From: CAZMGG01 sp964565715
GTDB taxonomy: Bacteria > Planctomycetota > UBA1135 > UBA2386
DNA length: 48,161 bases
NCBI GenBank assembly: GCA_964565715.1
Contig: CAZMGG010000030.1
Location: 1-48,161 of the forward strand
Reading direction: 5' to 3'
This document shows, one piece after another, positions 23,006 to 32,471 of the stretch; the first letter of the stretch is position 1, and the number at the start of each line of letters is the position of its first letter. Under the pieces are notes generated by a model. That model saw nothing but the letters and a program-made list of their open reading frames with translations. It had not been told where the DNA came from and ran no database searches. Position numbers and translations under genes: made by a program.

Positions 23006-23872
23006 ATGAACCAGCGCGCTCGCGTCCTCTCCCCGTTCCTGCCGTTGCTGCTCGCCCCCGCCGCCCTCGCCCAGGGCACCGAGGTGCCGTGGAACGACGC
23101 GCTGCCGCCCGGCACCGCGGCCCACGTCGAGAAGGCGCTCGCCGAGTCGTCGCGCCACGGCGAGTGGGTCGACATCGGCTTCGGCGAGGGCGAGAAGCTC
23201 AACTCCTGGGTCGTCTATCCCGAGCGCGCCGACAAGTGCGGCGTCGTGCTGGTGATCCACGACATCCGCGGCATGTCGGACTGGATCCGCGCCGTCGGCG
23301 ACCAGCTCGCCCAGGACGGCTTCATCGCCGTGGTGCCGGACTTCCTGTCGGGCAAGGGCCCGGACGGCGGCGGCACCAGCTCGCTCGGCCGCGAGGTCGG
23401 CCAGACCATCCGCAAGCTGACCGCCGCGGAGATGCAGGTGCGCCTCGACGCGGCGATGGAGTACGGCAGGAAGCTGCCGGCGAGCAACGGCCGGACCGGC
23501 GTGATCGGCTTCTGCTGGGGCGGCAGCCAGAGCTTCGGCTACGCGATGGCGCAGAAGGGGCTGCACGCGGCGGTGGTGTGCTACGGCGACGTGCCCGGCG
23601 CCAGCGCCACGGCGGTGCCCAAGGAGCAGATGGCGGCGATCGCGGCCCCGGTGCTCGGGCTCTACGGCGGCAACGACGCCCGCATCAACGCCACCCTGCC
23701 GCCGACCATCGCGGCGATGCTGGATCTCGGCAAGGTCTACGAGTTCCACACCTTCGAGGGCTCCGGCCACGGCTTCTTCGGCCGCCAGGACGGCCAGGAC
23801 GGCATGAACCTCAACGCGGTGACCCACGCCTGGCCGCTGGCGCTGGGCTTCCTGCGCCGGCACCTGAAGTAA
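23006..23872 (+). CDS. dienelactone hydrolase family protein, exported
   Basis: 288 residues. A signal peptide (RVLSPFLPLLLAPAALAQG) follows the ATG at 23006. The alpha/beta-hydrolase fold shows the dienelactone hydrolase triad with Cys nucleophile: GVIGFCWGGSQSFGYA (Cys), LYGGNDARI (Asp) and SGHGFFGRQDG (His). VLVIHDIRGMSDWI is the family's oxyanion region. Exported homologues are common in environmental bacteria; the substrate is unknown. Downstream by 78 bp is a TPR/metallopeptidase gene in the same direction, with its own ribosome site. Confidence 0.9.
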   Translation: MNQRARVLSPFLPLLLAPAALAQGTEVPWNDALPPGTAAHVEKALAESSRHGEWVDIGFGEGEKLNSWVVYPERADKCGVVLVIHDIRGMSDWIRAVGDQLAQDGFIAVVPDFLSGKGPDGGGTSSLGREVGQTIRKLTAAEMQVRLDAAMEYGRKLPASNGRTGVIGFCWGGSQSFGYAMAQKGLHAAVVCYGDVPGASATAVPKEQMAAIAAPVLGLYGGNDARINATLPPTIAAMLDLGKVYEFHTFEGSGHGFFGRQDGQDGMNLNAVTHAWPLALGFLRRHLK

Positions 23873-23950
23873 GACCTGCGGACGACGACCGGCTTGCCGT
23901 CTTGCCCAGCCCGCGGCAAGCTCTGCGCACCCCGAAGGAGGCTCCCCCCG

Positions 23951-26113
23951 ATGTCGGAGTTCGCGCCGCGTCTCGTCTTCTCCCTCCTCTGCACCGTCCT
24001 GCCGGCCCAGGCGCCGGCTGCGCCGGCCGGCGAGGCCGCCTTCGACCAGGGTTGCGCCGCCGTCCGGGCGCACATGCAGAAGGGCCGCTGGAACGAGGCC
24101 AAGGCGGCGCTCGAGGAACTCGTCCGCGGCCACGGCGAGCAGGGCTACGTCAAGGCGCGCCGCGAGGCGATCCTGCAGGATCACAGCCAGTGCGCGTTCC
24201 TGGCCGCGGTGCGCGTGCCACCGCCCCAGGAGCTGATCCGCGGCGAGCTGCTCCAGTACACCCCGGCCACCGGCAAGGTGAAGCTCCGCTACACCCCCGA
24301 CCGCCTCGCCGACTTCCCCGGCGAGGGCGCCTACCGCATCCATCCGCTGGTGTTCGCCGGCCCCTACACCATCACCGTCAGCGGCAGCTACCCGACCGGC
24401 GGCGACACCCTGCAGGTGCTGTGCGAGGTGCAGCCCGACAGCTTCCTGATCGCCGACTTCGGCTACGCCGCCGACAAGCGCCACTCCCATGCGACCTACG
24501 TGCCCGCGTCGCTCTGGCTCGGCGAGGGCGAGCGCAAGCCGGTGACCGTGGAGAGCCGCGAGTCGCCGGCGATCATGGGCGCGCGCTACCAGGCCCTCGT
24601 CCGGGTGACCAACACGCAGGTCGAGATGCACCTCGACAAGAAGAAGGTCATCACCCGCAAGCGCGAGGGCCCGTTCGGCGGCTTCGGCATCGACCGCAAC
24701 GCCTTCACCGAACTGGTGGTGGAGGGCACCATCGAGCCGGCCTGGCTGCAGGGCGCCGCCGACGACCACCTGGCCAAGGCCCGCGAGGACTTCATGGTCC
24801 GTTACCGCCCCGCCGCCGACCTGCCGGACTGGCTCCTGCGCCTGCCCGATGGCACGCCGACGGCGCCGCGCCACCAGGACGAGATCCCCGGCGTGCGCGG
24901 CGGCGACCGCGACGACCTCGCGCCGATCCTGCAGTCGCTCGGCGAGCAGAACTTCACCGGCGCGCTGCGGGCCATCGACCAGCTGGCCGCCGACACCCTG
25001 CAGCCCGTCACCCTGCACTTCCTGCGCGGCCTGCTGCGCCAGCGGCTCGGCGATCCGCAGGGCGCCGTCGCCGCGCTGGAACAGGCGCTGGCGCTGCAGC
25101 CCGACTTCACCGGCACCCGCTGTCTGCTGGCCGACGCGTTCTGGGACCTGCGGCAGCAGCAGCGTTCGCTCGAACTGCTGCAGCAGGCGCTGGCCGACGA
25201 TCCCGGCGAACTGGCGGTCTACGAACGGCTGGTGCCGCTGCTGCTGCGGCGCGGCGAGATCGACGCGGCCGAGCGTGTGGTCCGGCACGGCAAGGCCCAG
25301 CACAACCTCTGGAACGAGCTGCGCGGCCTCGACACCACCCTGACCATGGCCCGCCGCGGGCCGTCCTGGCCCCGGCGCATCACCTACCAGGCGGCCCACT
25401 ACGAGATCCACTCCGACATCGACCGCAAGATCTGCTACCAGGCCTCGGTGGTGCTGGAGGAGATCTACCGCAACCTCAAGGCACAGCTCGGCGGCGTGAA
25501 GGACGACGCCTCGACGCCGCGCTTCCAGGTGTTCCTCTTCTCCGGCGAGGCGGGCTACCAGGACTACTGCAAGGCGATCCTCGGCGATGCCGTGCCGCAC
25601 ACCGCCGGCCTCTACTCGCCGGTGCTGAAGCAGCTCCTGATCTGGAACGTGCCGACCCGCGAGCAGATGGAGCGCACCATCCGCCACGAGGGCTTCCACC
25701 AGTACCTCGACCGGGTGATGACCGATCCGCCGGTCTGGTTCAACGAGGGGATGGCCGAGTACTACGAGAACGGCCAGCGCGTGCGCGGCCAGTTCGACGG
25801 CGGTCAGGTCAACGACAGCCACCTCAAGGTGCTGGCCCAGCGCCCGCGCCTGCTGTCGCTGCACGAGTTCGTCTACGGCAATCGCGGCGACTTCTACCGT
25901 TCGGCCGGCTACCGCTACCCGCAGGCCTGGGCGGTGGTGCACTTCCTGCGCCGGTCGTCGGGCCCGAACCAGAAGCGCTTCCAGGCCCTGTGGGACGCGC
26001 TCCGCGCCGGCATGCCGACCCGCGACGCGCTGGACAAGGCCTTCCAGGGCGTCGACTGGGCGGAACTGGACCGCGAATTCTGGACCTACGTGCAGGGCCT
26101 GCGGCAGAAGTGA
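23951..26113 (+). CDS. exported TPR protein with gluzincin-like metallopeptidase domain (DUF1570-like)
   Basis: 720 residues from the ATG at 23951 (AAGGAGG about 10 nt upstream). After a signal-like start, about residues 80-290 are a domain I do not recognise (including a Lys-rich HLDKKKVITRKREG). About 330-430 contain tetratricopeptide-type helices (FLRGLLRQRLGDPQGAVAAL, LADAFWDLRQQQRSLELLQQ). The C-terminal 230 residues carry a zinc-protease motif: RHEGFHQYLDRVMTD with HExxH, then WFNEGMAEYYEN with the downstream Glu of gluzincins. This combination is common in planctomycete proteins annotated as DUF1570. It is likely periplasmic. It ends 6 bp from the convergent epimerase gene. Confidence 0.85.
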   Translation: MSEFAPRLVFSLLCTVLPAQAPAAPAGEAAFDQGCAAVRAHMQKGRWNEAKAALEELVRGHGEQGYVKARREAILQDHSQCAFLAAVRVPPPQELIRGELLQYTPATGKVKLRYTPDRLADFPGEGAYRIHPLVFAGPYTITVSGSYPTGGDTLQVLCEVQPDSFLIADFGYAADKRHSHATYVPASLWLGEGERKPVTVESRESPAIMGARYQALVRVTNTQVEMHLDKKKVITRKREGPFGGFGIDRNAFTELVVEGTIEPAWLQGAADDHLAKAREDFMVRYRPAADLPDWLLRLPDGTPTAPRHQDEIPGVRGGDRDDLAPILQSLGEQNFTGALRAIDQLAADTLQPVTLHFLRGLLRQRLGDPQGAVAALEQALALQPDFTGTRCLLADAFWDLRQQQRSLELLQQALADDPGELAVYERLVPLLLRRGEIDAAERVVRHGKAQHNLWNELRGLDTTLTMARRGPSWPRRITYQAAHYEIHSDIDRKICYQASVVLEEIYRNLKAQLGGVKDDASTPRFQVFLFSGEAGYQDYCKAILGDAVPHTAGLYSPVLKQLLIWNVPTREQMERTIRHEGFHQYLDRVMTDPPVWFNEGMAEYYENGQRVRGQFDGGQVNDSHLKVLAQRPRLLSLHEFVYGNRGDFYRSAGYRYPQAWAVVHFLRRSSGPNQKRFQALWDALRAGMPTRDALDKAFQGVDWAELDREFWTYVQGLRQK

Positions 26114-26119
26114 GCCGCC

Positions 26120-27250
26120 CTACCGCGCCTTCCACTTCGCCAGCAGCTCCGCCTCCCGTTCCGGCGTGATCCCGGCGCGCCAGGGCCGGTCCGCCGGCCG
26201 TTCCTTCTGCGCCCAGGCCGCGGTGTCGCGGATCGTCTCGGCGATCGGCCGGAAGGTCATGCCCGCCGCCACCGCCTTGGCATTGCTCGAGTGGCCGTTC
26301 TTCGCCTTCGGCGTCCAGCATGGCATCGAACCCCAGGCCGTCATCCCGTTCTGCTCGAGGAACGCGTCGTCGACCCAGGTGAACGTGCACTCGTGGTTCA
26401 GCGTGCCCTTGCCGCAGTGGAGGAACTCCGCCGTCGAGATCCGGCCGCGGAAGCCCACCGCGTTGTAGGCGCCGCCGAGCCCCTGCTCGATGCCATGCAC
26501 GATCCAGCGGCCGAGGTCACGCACGTCGATGAACTGCAGTTCGTTGTCGGGATCGCCCGGCGCCAGGCACTCGCCGCCGCGGGCGAGCCGCACCGGCCAC
26601 CAGGTGAAGCGGTCGCTGGTGTCGCCGGGGCCGACGATGTAGCCAGGCCGCACCAGCAGCGCGCGCGGACCGAACGCCCCCGCCGCCGCGTCCTCGCAGT
26701 AGCGCTTCAGGGCGCCGTAGTTCTCGTAGTTGGCGCCCATCTCGGTGGTGTACTTGTCGGCGCACTCGGCCAGCCGGCTCTGCTCGTCGATCGGCTGGGC
26801 GTTCTGCTCCAGGTCCGGATAGACCGACAGCGAGCTGATGAACGTGTAGTGCGCGACGCTGTCCTTCAGGGCCGCGCACATGTCCTCGACCTCGCCGGTG
26901 AAGTACGCCGACGTGTCGACCACGGCGTCCCACTTGCGGCCCTGCAGGGCCTTCAGGTCCTGCGGCGGATCGTTGGGCCGATCCGGGCGCGGCCGCCGGC
27001 GCTGGCCCTGCAGCTTCTCGACGTCGGGGAACAGGTGCGGATTGGTGCGGCCGCGGTTGAACAGGGTGAGCGTGTGGCCCTGGGCCAGCGCCGCCTCGAC
27101 GACGGCCGGGCCGAGGAAGCCGGTGCCGCCGAGGATGAGGATCTTCTTGCCGGCGGGGCGCGATCCCGGCGCGCGGGTGGCGGCGACGGCGGGAACGGTG
27201 AGGGCCGCCGCCGAGGCGGCGAGGAAGGCGCGGCGGGTGGGCTTCTGCAT
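26120..27250 (-). CDS. NAD-dependent epimerase/dehydratase, exported
   Basis: 376 residues from the ATG at 27250. A twin-arginine-type signal (TRRAFLAASAAALTVPAVAA) precedes an extended short-chain dehydrogenase fold: KKILILGGTGFLGPAVVEAA (NAD loop), TFISSLSVYPD (catalytic Ser), and YGALKRYCE (YxxxK). RNA-binding-protein-like or sugar epimerase relatives (isoflavone-reductase-like) share this layout; export of such a fold with its bound cofactor via Tat is a known feature of Gfo/Idh and epimerase families in planctomycetes. The substrate is unknown. Confidence 0.88.
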   Translation of the reverse strand: MQKPTRRAFLAASAAALTVPAVAATRAPGSRPAGKKILILGGTGFLGPAVVEAALAQGHTLTLFNRGRTNPHLFPDVEKLQGQRRRPRPDRPNDPPQDLKALQGRKWDAVVDTSAYFTGEVEDMCAALKDSVAHYTFISSLSVYPDLEQNAQPIDEQSRLAECADKYTTEMGANYENYGALKRYCEDAAAGAFGPRALLVRPGYIVGPGDTSDRFTWWPVRLARGGECLAPGDPDNELQFIDVRDLGRWIVHGIEQGLGGAYNAVGFRGRISTAEFLHCGKGTLNHECTFTWVDDAFLEQNGMTAWGSMPCWTPKAKNGHSSNAKAVAAGMTFRPIAETIRDTAAWAQKERPADRPWRAGITPEREAELLAKWKAR

Positions 27251-27314
27251 GGCGCCGATTACGAGGCCGGCGCCGGGGCTGCGAGCGCTCGGGCGAGGTG
27301 CCCGGTCCTGGCTC

Positions 27315-27923
27315 CTAGCGCTGGGCGCGATGCACCAGATAGTCGTGGGTGCGTGGCACCCACTGCGCCGGGAGGGTGTCGCGCATGAGGGTCTCGAGAC
27401 GAGCGAGCTGGCCTGCGTCGAGCGGGGCCGTCCGCGCCCGGAGCGTGAGTTCACGGATCGCCGCCACGGCGGCCAAGTGGGTGTCGATGCGCGTCTTGCG
27501 ATCGGCCAGCGGCAGGGCGTTGAAGGCCTGGATGTCCTCGTCGGTGCGCGCCGATCGGAACATCCTCAGGTCCCGCAGGATGTCGGCGATCATCGGATGA
27601 TCCTCTTTGACCAGGATCATCACGTCGACCTTGCGACCTTCGATGCGAGCGATGTTGTAGGACTTGCTGTAGAGGTAGCCCGACGGGATCCGGGCGGTCT
27701 CGATGTCCTTGCTCTTGGTGTCGAAGGTGAGGTAGTCGCCCGCCGCAAGCGACTGCAGCTCTGCCTCGTGCCGCCGGGCGAAGAGCAGCAGGTTCATCTC
27801 GGCCACCACGTCGGCGAGGATCTTGACGCCCCCGGGCCCCGTGCCTGGTTTCCGGGTCTCAGCCTCCCAGGCGGCGTAGGACGCGGCAACCGCCGTCCGG
27901 GTCGTCTGCACAGCAGCGCTCAT
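27315..27923 (-). CDS. hypothetical protein (202 aa)
   Basis: I do not recognise it. The ATG at 27923 is chosen because GAGAAGGGC lies just upstream; an in-frame TTG lies 66 bp further. The predicted protein is soluble and mostly helical, with ADVVAEMNLLLFARRHEAEL and a charged middle (DTKSKDIETARIPSGYLYSK). No signal peptide. Composition is less GC-rich than in neighbours, similar to the other insert-like genes. The translated sequence is compositionally protein-like with few Arg/Ala runs, so it is probably real. Confidence 0.65.
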   Translation of the reverse strand: MSAAVQTTRTAVAASYAAWEAETRKPGTGPGGVKILADVVAEMNLLLFARRHEAELQSLAAGDYLTFDTKSKDIETARIPSGYLYSKSYNIARIEGRKVDVMILVKEDHPMIADILRDLRMFRSARTDEDIQAFNALPLADRKTRIDTHLAAVAAIRELTLRARTAPLDAGQLARLETLMRDTLPAQWVPRTHDYLVHRAQR

Positions 27924-28211
27924 GCCCTTCTCATCGAGGGGGCCCAGGTGGAGCCTCCTTGTGTGCCCGACCTGCGGCGCAGAGCGCAAGACCTTCTACT
28001 GGAAGAGTGGTGGTGAGGGGTGATTTTTATTGGGCCGAGCGCGGTTGGTGACCCGAAGTCGTTCTCCAAGAGCCGCTTGTGCCAACTTGGGGACTCGAGG
28101 ATCCAGGCGGCAGGTTGCAACCCGGGGCTGAGAAGGGCTGCCAGGCCAGCCGACGGAGCAGGCGAATCACGGCGTGGACCCGAGCTTGCCGGCACGGCAA
28201 CATGGCGTCCC
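27924..28211. other. 288-bp gap with a Cys4-less zinc-ribbon-like micro-frame
   Basis: No gene is convincing here. On the plus strand, 27922-28023 encode a 33-residue frame ending VCPTCGAERKTFYWKSGGEG, half of a zinc ribbon (one CxxC) and then a stop, followed by an AT-rich GATTTTTATT. This may be a remnant. The rest has no recognisable signal before the VCBS gene. Confidence 0.45.
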
Positions 28212-29270
28212 ATGATCAGGACCCTCGCCGCCATGCTCACCGGCTGGCTCGCCGCCGCGGCCTTGCCGCAGGAAGCCGAGACGCCCGCCACTCAGGCCGC
28301 AGCCGCGACGGAACTGCCGAAGCTCCTGCCGAAGCTGCGGCCGCCGTTCGTGGTCGAGGCCGATGGCGCGCCGATCACCGCGGTGACCGGCCACGCCGCG
28401 CCGTTCACCATCGATCGCAACGGCGATGGCCTGTGGGACCTCGTCGTCGGCGAGTTCGGCAGCAGCGAGAAGGGCGTGCGCGGCGGCACCTGCCGCATCT
28501 ACCTCAACCAGGGCAGCGCCACCGCGCCGAAGTTCGGGGCCTTCACGCTGCTGCACTCGGACGGCAGGCCGGCGAAGATGGAGTCGTCTTGATGCATCGG
28601 CTTCGATCCGCAGTTCGCGGATCTCGACGGTGACGGCATCCAGGACGTCATCTCCGGCCGCTACCAGCCCGGCACGGTCTACTGGTTCCGCGGCCTCGCC
28701 GACGGCGGTTTCGGCCCGCGGGCGGTGCTGCAGGAGGAGGCCGCCGACCGGCAGAAGGACTACTCGATGTCCACCGCCAACCTCGCCGACCTGGACGGCG
28801 ACGGGCTCCTGGACCTGCTGATCGGCGACACCCGCGGCGGCGTGTTCTGGAGCCGCAATGCCGGCACGCCGAAGGCGCCGGCGTTCGGGCCGCGGCAGGC
28901 GCTGAAGGTGGGCGAGCGTCCGCTCCGGGTCTCGCACAAGTCGGACGCGATCGCGGTCGACTGGGACGGCGATGGCGTGCTCGACCTGCTGGTCGGCGAC
29001 GAGGCCAGCGACGTGGTCTGCTTCCGCGGGCTCGGCACGCTGCAGTTCGCGCCGGGCGTGAGCCTGTTCACCGGGCAGCCGGTGGGGCCCGACTGGGGCT
29101 ACCCGCAGGCCAAGGCGGCGCTGGAGCCGCACAAGGTGATCCCGGGCTACCGCCTGCGGCTGCACGCCGCCGATTGGAATGGCGACGGCAGGCTCGACCT
29201 GCTGGTGGGCAACGTGCTCGGCGGCAAGGACGGCACCAGCGGCCACGTGCACGTGCTGCTGCGGGAATAG
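28212..29270 (+). CDS. VCBS/FG-GAP repeat protein with in-frame UGA (probable selenoprotein)
   Basis: 352 residues if UGA at 28590-28592 is read as selenocysteine (residue 127). A signal peptide (RTLAAMLTGWLAAAALPQE) is followed by FG-GAP/VCBS calcium-type repeats, DRNGDGLWDLVVGEF, DLDGDGIQDVISGRY, DLDGDGLLDLLIGDT, DWDGDGVLDLLVGDE and DWNGDGRLDLLVGNV, which run on both sides of the UGA. UGA is the only interruption: the frame is open from 28020 to 28590 and from 28593 to 29270. It gives ESS-U-CIGFDPQF, a vicinal Sec-Cys pair; I recall Cys at this place in relatives (not checked). A hairpin with bacterial SECIS geometry follows. A nonsense mutation or sequencing error remains possible but would have to hit exactly this position. 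Confidence 0.8.
28593..28623 (+). promoter_or_regulatory. candidate bacterial SECIS element, VCBS gene
   Basis: GATCCGC (28605-28611), loop AGTTC (28612-28616), GCGGATC (28617-28623): 7 perfect pairs. The apical loop starts 20 nt after the UGA and has G at its second position, matching the described bacterial SECIS rules (loop about 16-37 nt downstream, G among the first two loop bases). Confidence 0.65.
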
Positions 29271-29332
29271 CCTCCAGTCGTGGGTGGCCGCGAGCGGGGT
29301 CGTGGCCGCGCCATTGGCGCCGGATTGGCACC

Positions 29333-31173
29333 ATGCTTGCACGGCGCGCGTCATNNNNNNNNNNNNNNNNNNNNNNNNNNNNNNNNNNNNNNNNNNNNNN
29401 NNNNNNNNNNNNNNNNNNNNNNNNNNNNNNNNNNNNNNNNNNNNNNNNNNNNNNGTGCTGCGCGGCATCGACCCGCACAACGGCATCGGCGATCTCTACG
29501 CCGAGCACCGCGACCTCGGCCTCGGCTACGACGGCTTCACCTGGTATCCCGGCGAGGGGCCGGTGCGGTTCCGGCCCGGTCGGGGCACCGTGCACGAGGG
29601 CGTGGTGCTCGATCCCGACGGCCGCCCGGTGGCCGGCGCCTTCGTCGGCAGCAAGGACGTGCACCGCGGGCCGTGGACCCGCACGGCGGCCGACGGCTCG
29701 TTCGTGCTGGCCGGCAGCAGCCGGCCGTCGGACCTGTTCGTCGTGCACGGCGGCCGCGAGGTGATCTTCGGCCTGTCGCATCGGCCGCCGTTCACGCTGC
29801 GGCTGCCCAGGCCCGATGGCAGCAGGACGCAGGTGGTGGACGAGCCGCGGCTGTGGGAGCTGCCCGACCGGCCGGAGGTGGAGGTGCGGCTGCGCATCGA
29901 AGGGGAAGGCAGGGTGCTCGACGACGCGCATGTGTACCTGGTCGGGCCCGAACCGCTCGAACGGATGCATCACCTGAACGTGCGGGGCGGCTACGTCCGG
30001 CAGTCGCTGGTGAGCGGTCAGTACTGGCTGCACGCCGCCAGCGAGGGCTTCCGGCGGCGCGTGATGCCGCTCGGCGTGCGCGAGCCGGCGGGCGCGGCGA
30101 TCGAGGAGACCGTGGTCACCCTGGAGCCGTTGCCGCGGGTGTTGCTGCGGGTCGACGACCTGCCCGCCGAGGGCGAGGTGTCGATCCGCACCGCCGACGA
30201 TGCGATGAACGTCACCGATGCGGTGCGGCAGGGGCGGCCGGTGGCGGTGCCCGAGGCCGACGCGTTCGCCGTCGAAATGCGCGGCGCCGGGCGCAGCGGG
30301 CGAAGGCTCGCGTGGTTCACGCCGGACGAGGCGTTGCGGCAGTCCCCGATCCAGCTGCGCTGGTTCCGGCCGACGATGCTGCGCGGGCAGCTGGTGGATG
30401 CGGCCGGCGTGCCGGTGGCAGCCCAGGTGGGCGTGATCCCGGCCGGCTACCGGATCGCGGGCTTCGATCTCAGCGAATGCACCGATCTGGTCGAGACGCA
30501 GGGAGCGCTGGCACTGCCCGCCGATCACGGTGGCCTGTGCTTCCTCGTGGTGCGTCCGACGGCGCCAGGCCTGCTGCCGCGGGTGATCCCGGTGGTGCTG
30601 CCCGAACGCGGCGACGACGTCGCGGTGGACCTCGGCACGCTGCGCCTCGACCGGGAAGCGAGGCTCACGGTGCTGGGCCCGGACGGCAAGGCGCTGGCCG
30701 CCGCAGAGGACCAAGACGCGCCGCTGGCCGGGCTGTACCGGGCCGGCTGGTCCGACGTCAACGCCGAGGCGCCCCGCTGGCCGCTCGACCAGTACGGTGA
30801 CTGGCTCGGCCCCGATCCGCAGGCGGGCGATGCGATCGTCGTGCCGGGCAGCAGCGGGCAGGCCGCCGATGGCACCGCGATCGTCGTGCTGCGGCACCGG
30901 GCGGTGCTCGACGGCAGCGGCCCGTGGACCGTGCAGGTGCCCGCCGGTGTGCTGCAGCTCACGGTGCGCGACGAACAGGGCGAGCCGGTGGCCGCCACGG
31001 CGATCCTGCACGACGAGGCGTTTGCCTGCCGCGGCAGCGTGCGGGTGCAGGCGGTGCCGCCGGGCCGCCAGCGGCTGTGGATCAGCGCCGAGGGCCGCCA
31101 GACGGCGGTGGTGGACGTCACCGTGCCGACCACCGGCAGCAGCGCCGTGGCCGTGACGCTGCCGCAGCGCTGA
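29333..31173 (+). CDS. carboxypeptidase-regulatory-like domain protein, broken by gap
   Basis: The 5' part is probably ATG at 29333 (MLARRAS) before the 100-N gap; after it the frame is open from 29455 to 31173 (573 residues). The gap size is arbitrary, so the two parts may or may not be in frame or even the same gene. The readable part contains several Ig-like regulatory domains, each opening with a G-x-V-x-DxxGxPVxGA pattern (VHEGVVLDPDGRPVAGAFVG, LRGQLVDAAGVPVAAQVGV, LQLTVRDEQGEPVAATAIL). Such domains appear in surface and exported planctomycete proteins, and two more lie in this window (35410, 38791). The function is unknown. Confidence 0.75.
29355..29454. other. 100-N scaffold gap
   Basis: Exactly 100 N, a conventional placeholder of unknown true size. 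Confidence 0.99.
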
Positions 31174-31175
31174 GC

Positions 31176-31190
31176 CGCCTTCACCCTGGG
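31176..31190. repeat. 15-nt direct repeat, left copy
   Basis: CGCCTTCACCCTGGG is repeated exactly at 32736-32750 and brackets the low-GC cassette and its fossil. This could be a target-site duplication or a recombination junction. Confidence 0.6.
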
Positions 31191-31203
31191 ATGGCTGACG
31201 TCG

Positions 31204-31232
31204 TTGACGGGGGAAACCCAGTGAGGTATGGA
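31204..31232 (+). promoter_or_regulatory. candidate promoter of the low-GC gene
   Basis: TTGACG, 17-bp spacer, TATGGA, 46 bp before the first possible start of the hypothetical gene. Confidence 0.4.
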
Positions 31233-31278
31233 CTGCGGGTCGGCGCTGGACGGTCCGGAGCCCACTTGAACCATCTAC

Positions 31279-32442
31279 ATGCACTGCTCGGAATGGATGG
31301 CCTCAATGGCAGATAGCCATGTGCGCAAGTGTGAGCTGCATGGAATTGTTGTGACGACCCCTCCGACTCGACGCGCTCATCGTGACTCCGTGGGGCGCGC
31401 ACGTCCCTCGGCGGCTTATCGATGGTGCATTATCCTGGGACTGTACCACGCAGCCTGCGTGGCAGTGCCCCCGCCCCACGTGACATTTCCGAGTGCTCCT
31501 GTCTTGAGCGGTGAATTGCTCGATGCGGAGGGGAATCTCATGTGTAACTATCGATTCTACGCTTTTCTGCGCGGAGACCCCGGCGTCTACGGCGGGAGGT
31601 CGGCAAGCACGGACCACCGCGGGGAGTTTTTTATAGACGGCTGGGCTGAGCTGCTGCGCGCCAGCGAATCACGGCGAACCCTCGTGCTTCGCGGGGAAGG
31701 CGACGTAGAGGCAAAGGCTGATATCAGCAGGGCTCTTGGGTCAGGGGTGAATTACCTGGGCGGAATGCTCATGGTGGCTCCATACGAAACGCGGCACCTG
31801 AGACATCTGTCCGACCGTGACCTTCTGAGAAAGCTTGACGAGGTACGCCAAGAATGGGGGCAAGAGCTCGACGCATGTTTGCGGGAGTGCATTCGTCGCA
31901 AGACACCCCTGGTGCGCGATTACTTGTCTGCCCAAGCGTCAAGTCCTTCGTCGGACCAGTCATTGTGGCGAACCGCCCAGTGTCGCGCCGAAGGGCTTCC
32001 AGACCCTTTGGTGATCGGGTTTGCACCAGGAACCTCGCGCGAGGTGCGGTGTTGTGTGGGCAAGCTGCCGAGACTCGGATTCCGGCTCATGAATTGCGAC
32101 GCAAAGCGGCGATCCATCGAGATAACGGTGTATCAGCCGGGACGCAATCTTGCCGTTGACTGCATGAGCAGTACGGGTTCCCGTGGCGACTTCAGCCTGA
32201 TCGGCGGTCCCCTTGAGGGGGGGTATGGGGGGCGCCCCGTAATGGTCGCCGCGGGCGAGTACTTGTCCATCGAGGTAGACTTGGCGGACTACATCGATAT
32301 CCGGTCCCCGGGCACCTACAGGCTCAGGTTGGCTTGGCGAGAGGATGTCGCAGGAGACCTTGTAGATGCCACCCGCAATGAGATCGGGAGAGGTTACATC
32401 TTGCTGTACTCCGAGCCATTCAACCTCATTGTTGAGGACTAG
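31279..32442 (+). CDS. hypothetical protein in a low-GC cassette (387 aa or shorter)
   Basis: I do not recognise it. The start is uncertain: ATG at 31279, 31306 or a later GTG; none has a good ribosome site. A hydrophobic stretch (WCIILGLYHAACVAV, about residues 49-63) suggests a signal or anchor, followed by VLSGELLDAEGNLMCNYRF, which resembles the opening of a regulatory-like Ig domain. About 130-300 are charged and helical with several Cys. Base composition and codon use are far less GC-rich than in the flanking genes, an indication of acquisition. A decayed VCBS fragment follows directly. Confidence 0.6.
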   Translation: MHCSEWMASMADSHVRKCELHGIVVTTPPTRRAHRDSVGRARPSAAYRWCIILGLYHAACVAVPPPHVTFPSAPVLSGELLDAEGNLMCNYRFYAFLRGDPGVYGGRSASTDHRGEFFIDGWAELLRASESRRTLVLRGEGDVEAKADISRALGSGVNYLGGMLMVAPYETRHLRHLSDRDLLRKLDEVRQEWGQELDACLRECIRRKTPLVRDYLSAQASSPSSDQSLWRTAQCRAEGLPDPLVIGFAPGTSREVRCCVGKLPRLGFRLMNCDAKRRSIEITVYQPGRNLAVDCMSSTGSRGDFSLIGGPLEGGYGGRPVMVAAGEYLSIEVDLADYIDIRSPGTYRLRLAWREDVAGDLVDATRNEIGRGYILLYSEPFNLIVED

Positions 32443-32471
32443 TCCTCAAACAAGCGAATGCAGGGACCTCA

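Noticed and set aside
22676..25942. Very long open frame on the minus strand opposite the hydrolase and metallopeptidase genes
   Set aside because: It is rich in Arg, Ala, Gly, His and Val, has no known domains, and lies opposite well supported genes. Long antisense frames are normal at this GC content.
28590..28592. VCBS gene as a simple pseudogene or sequencing error
   Set aside because: One UGA, an intact frame on both sides, a Cys codon directly after and a SECIS-like hairpin, plus a second gene with the same features, make recoding the better reading, though reads should be checked.
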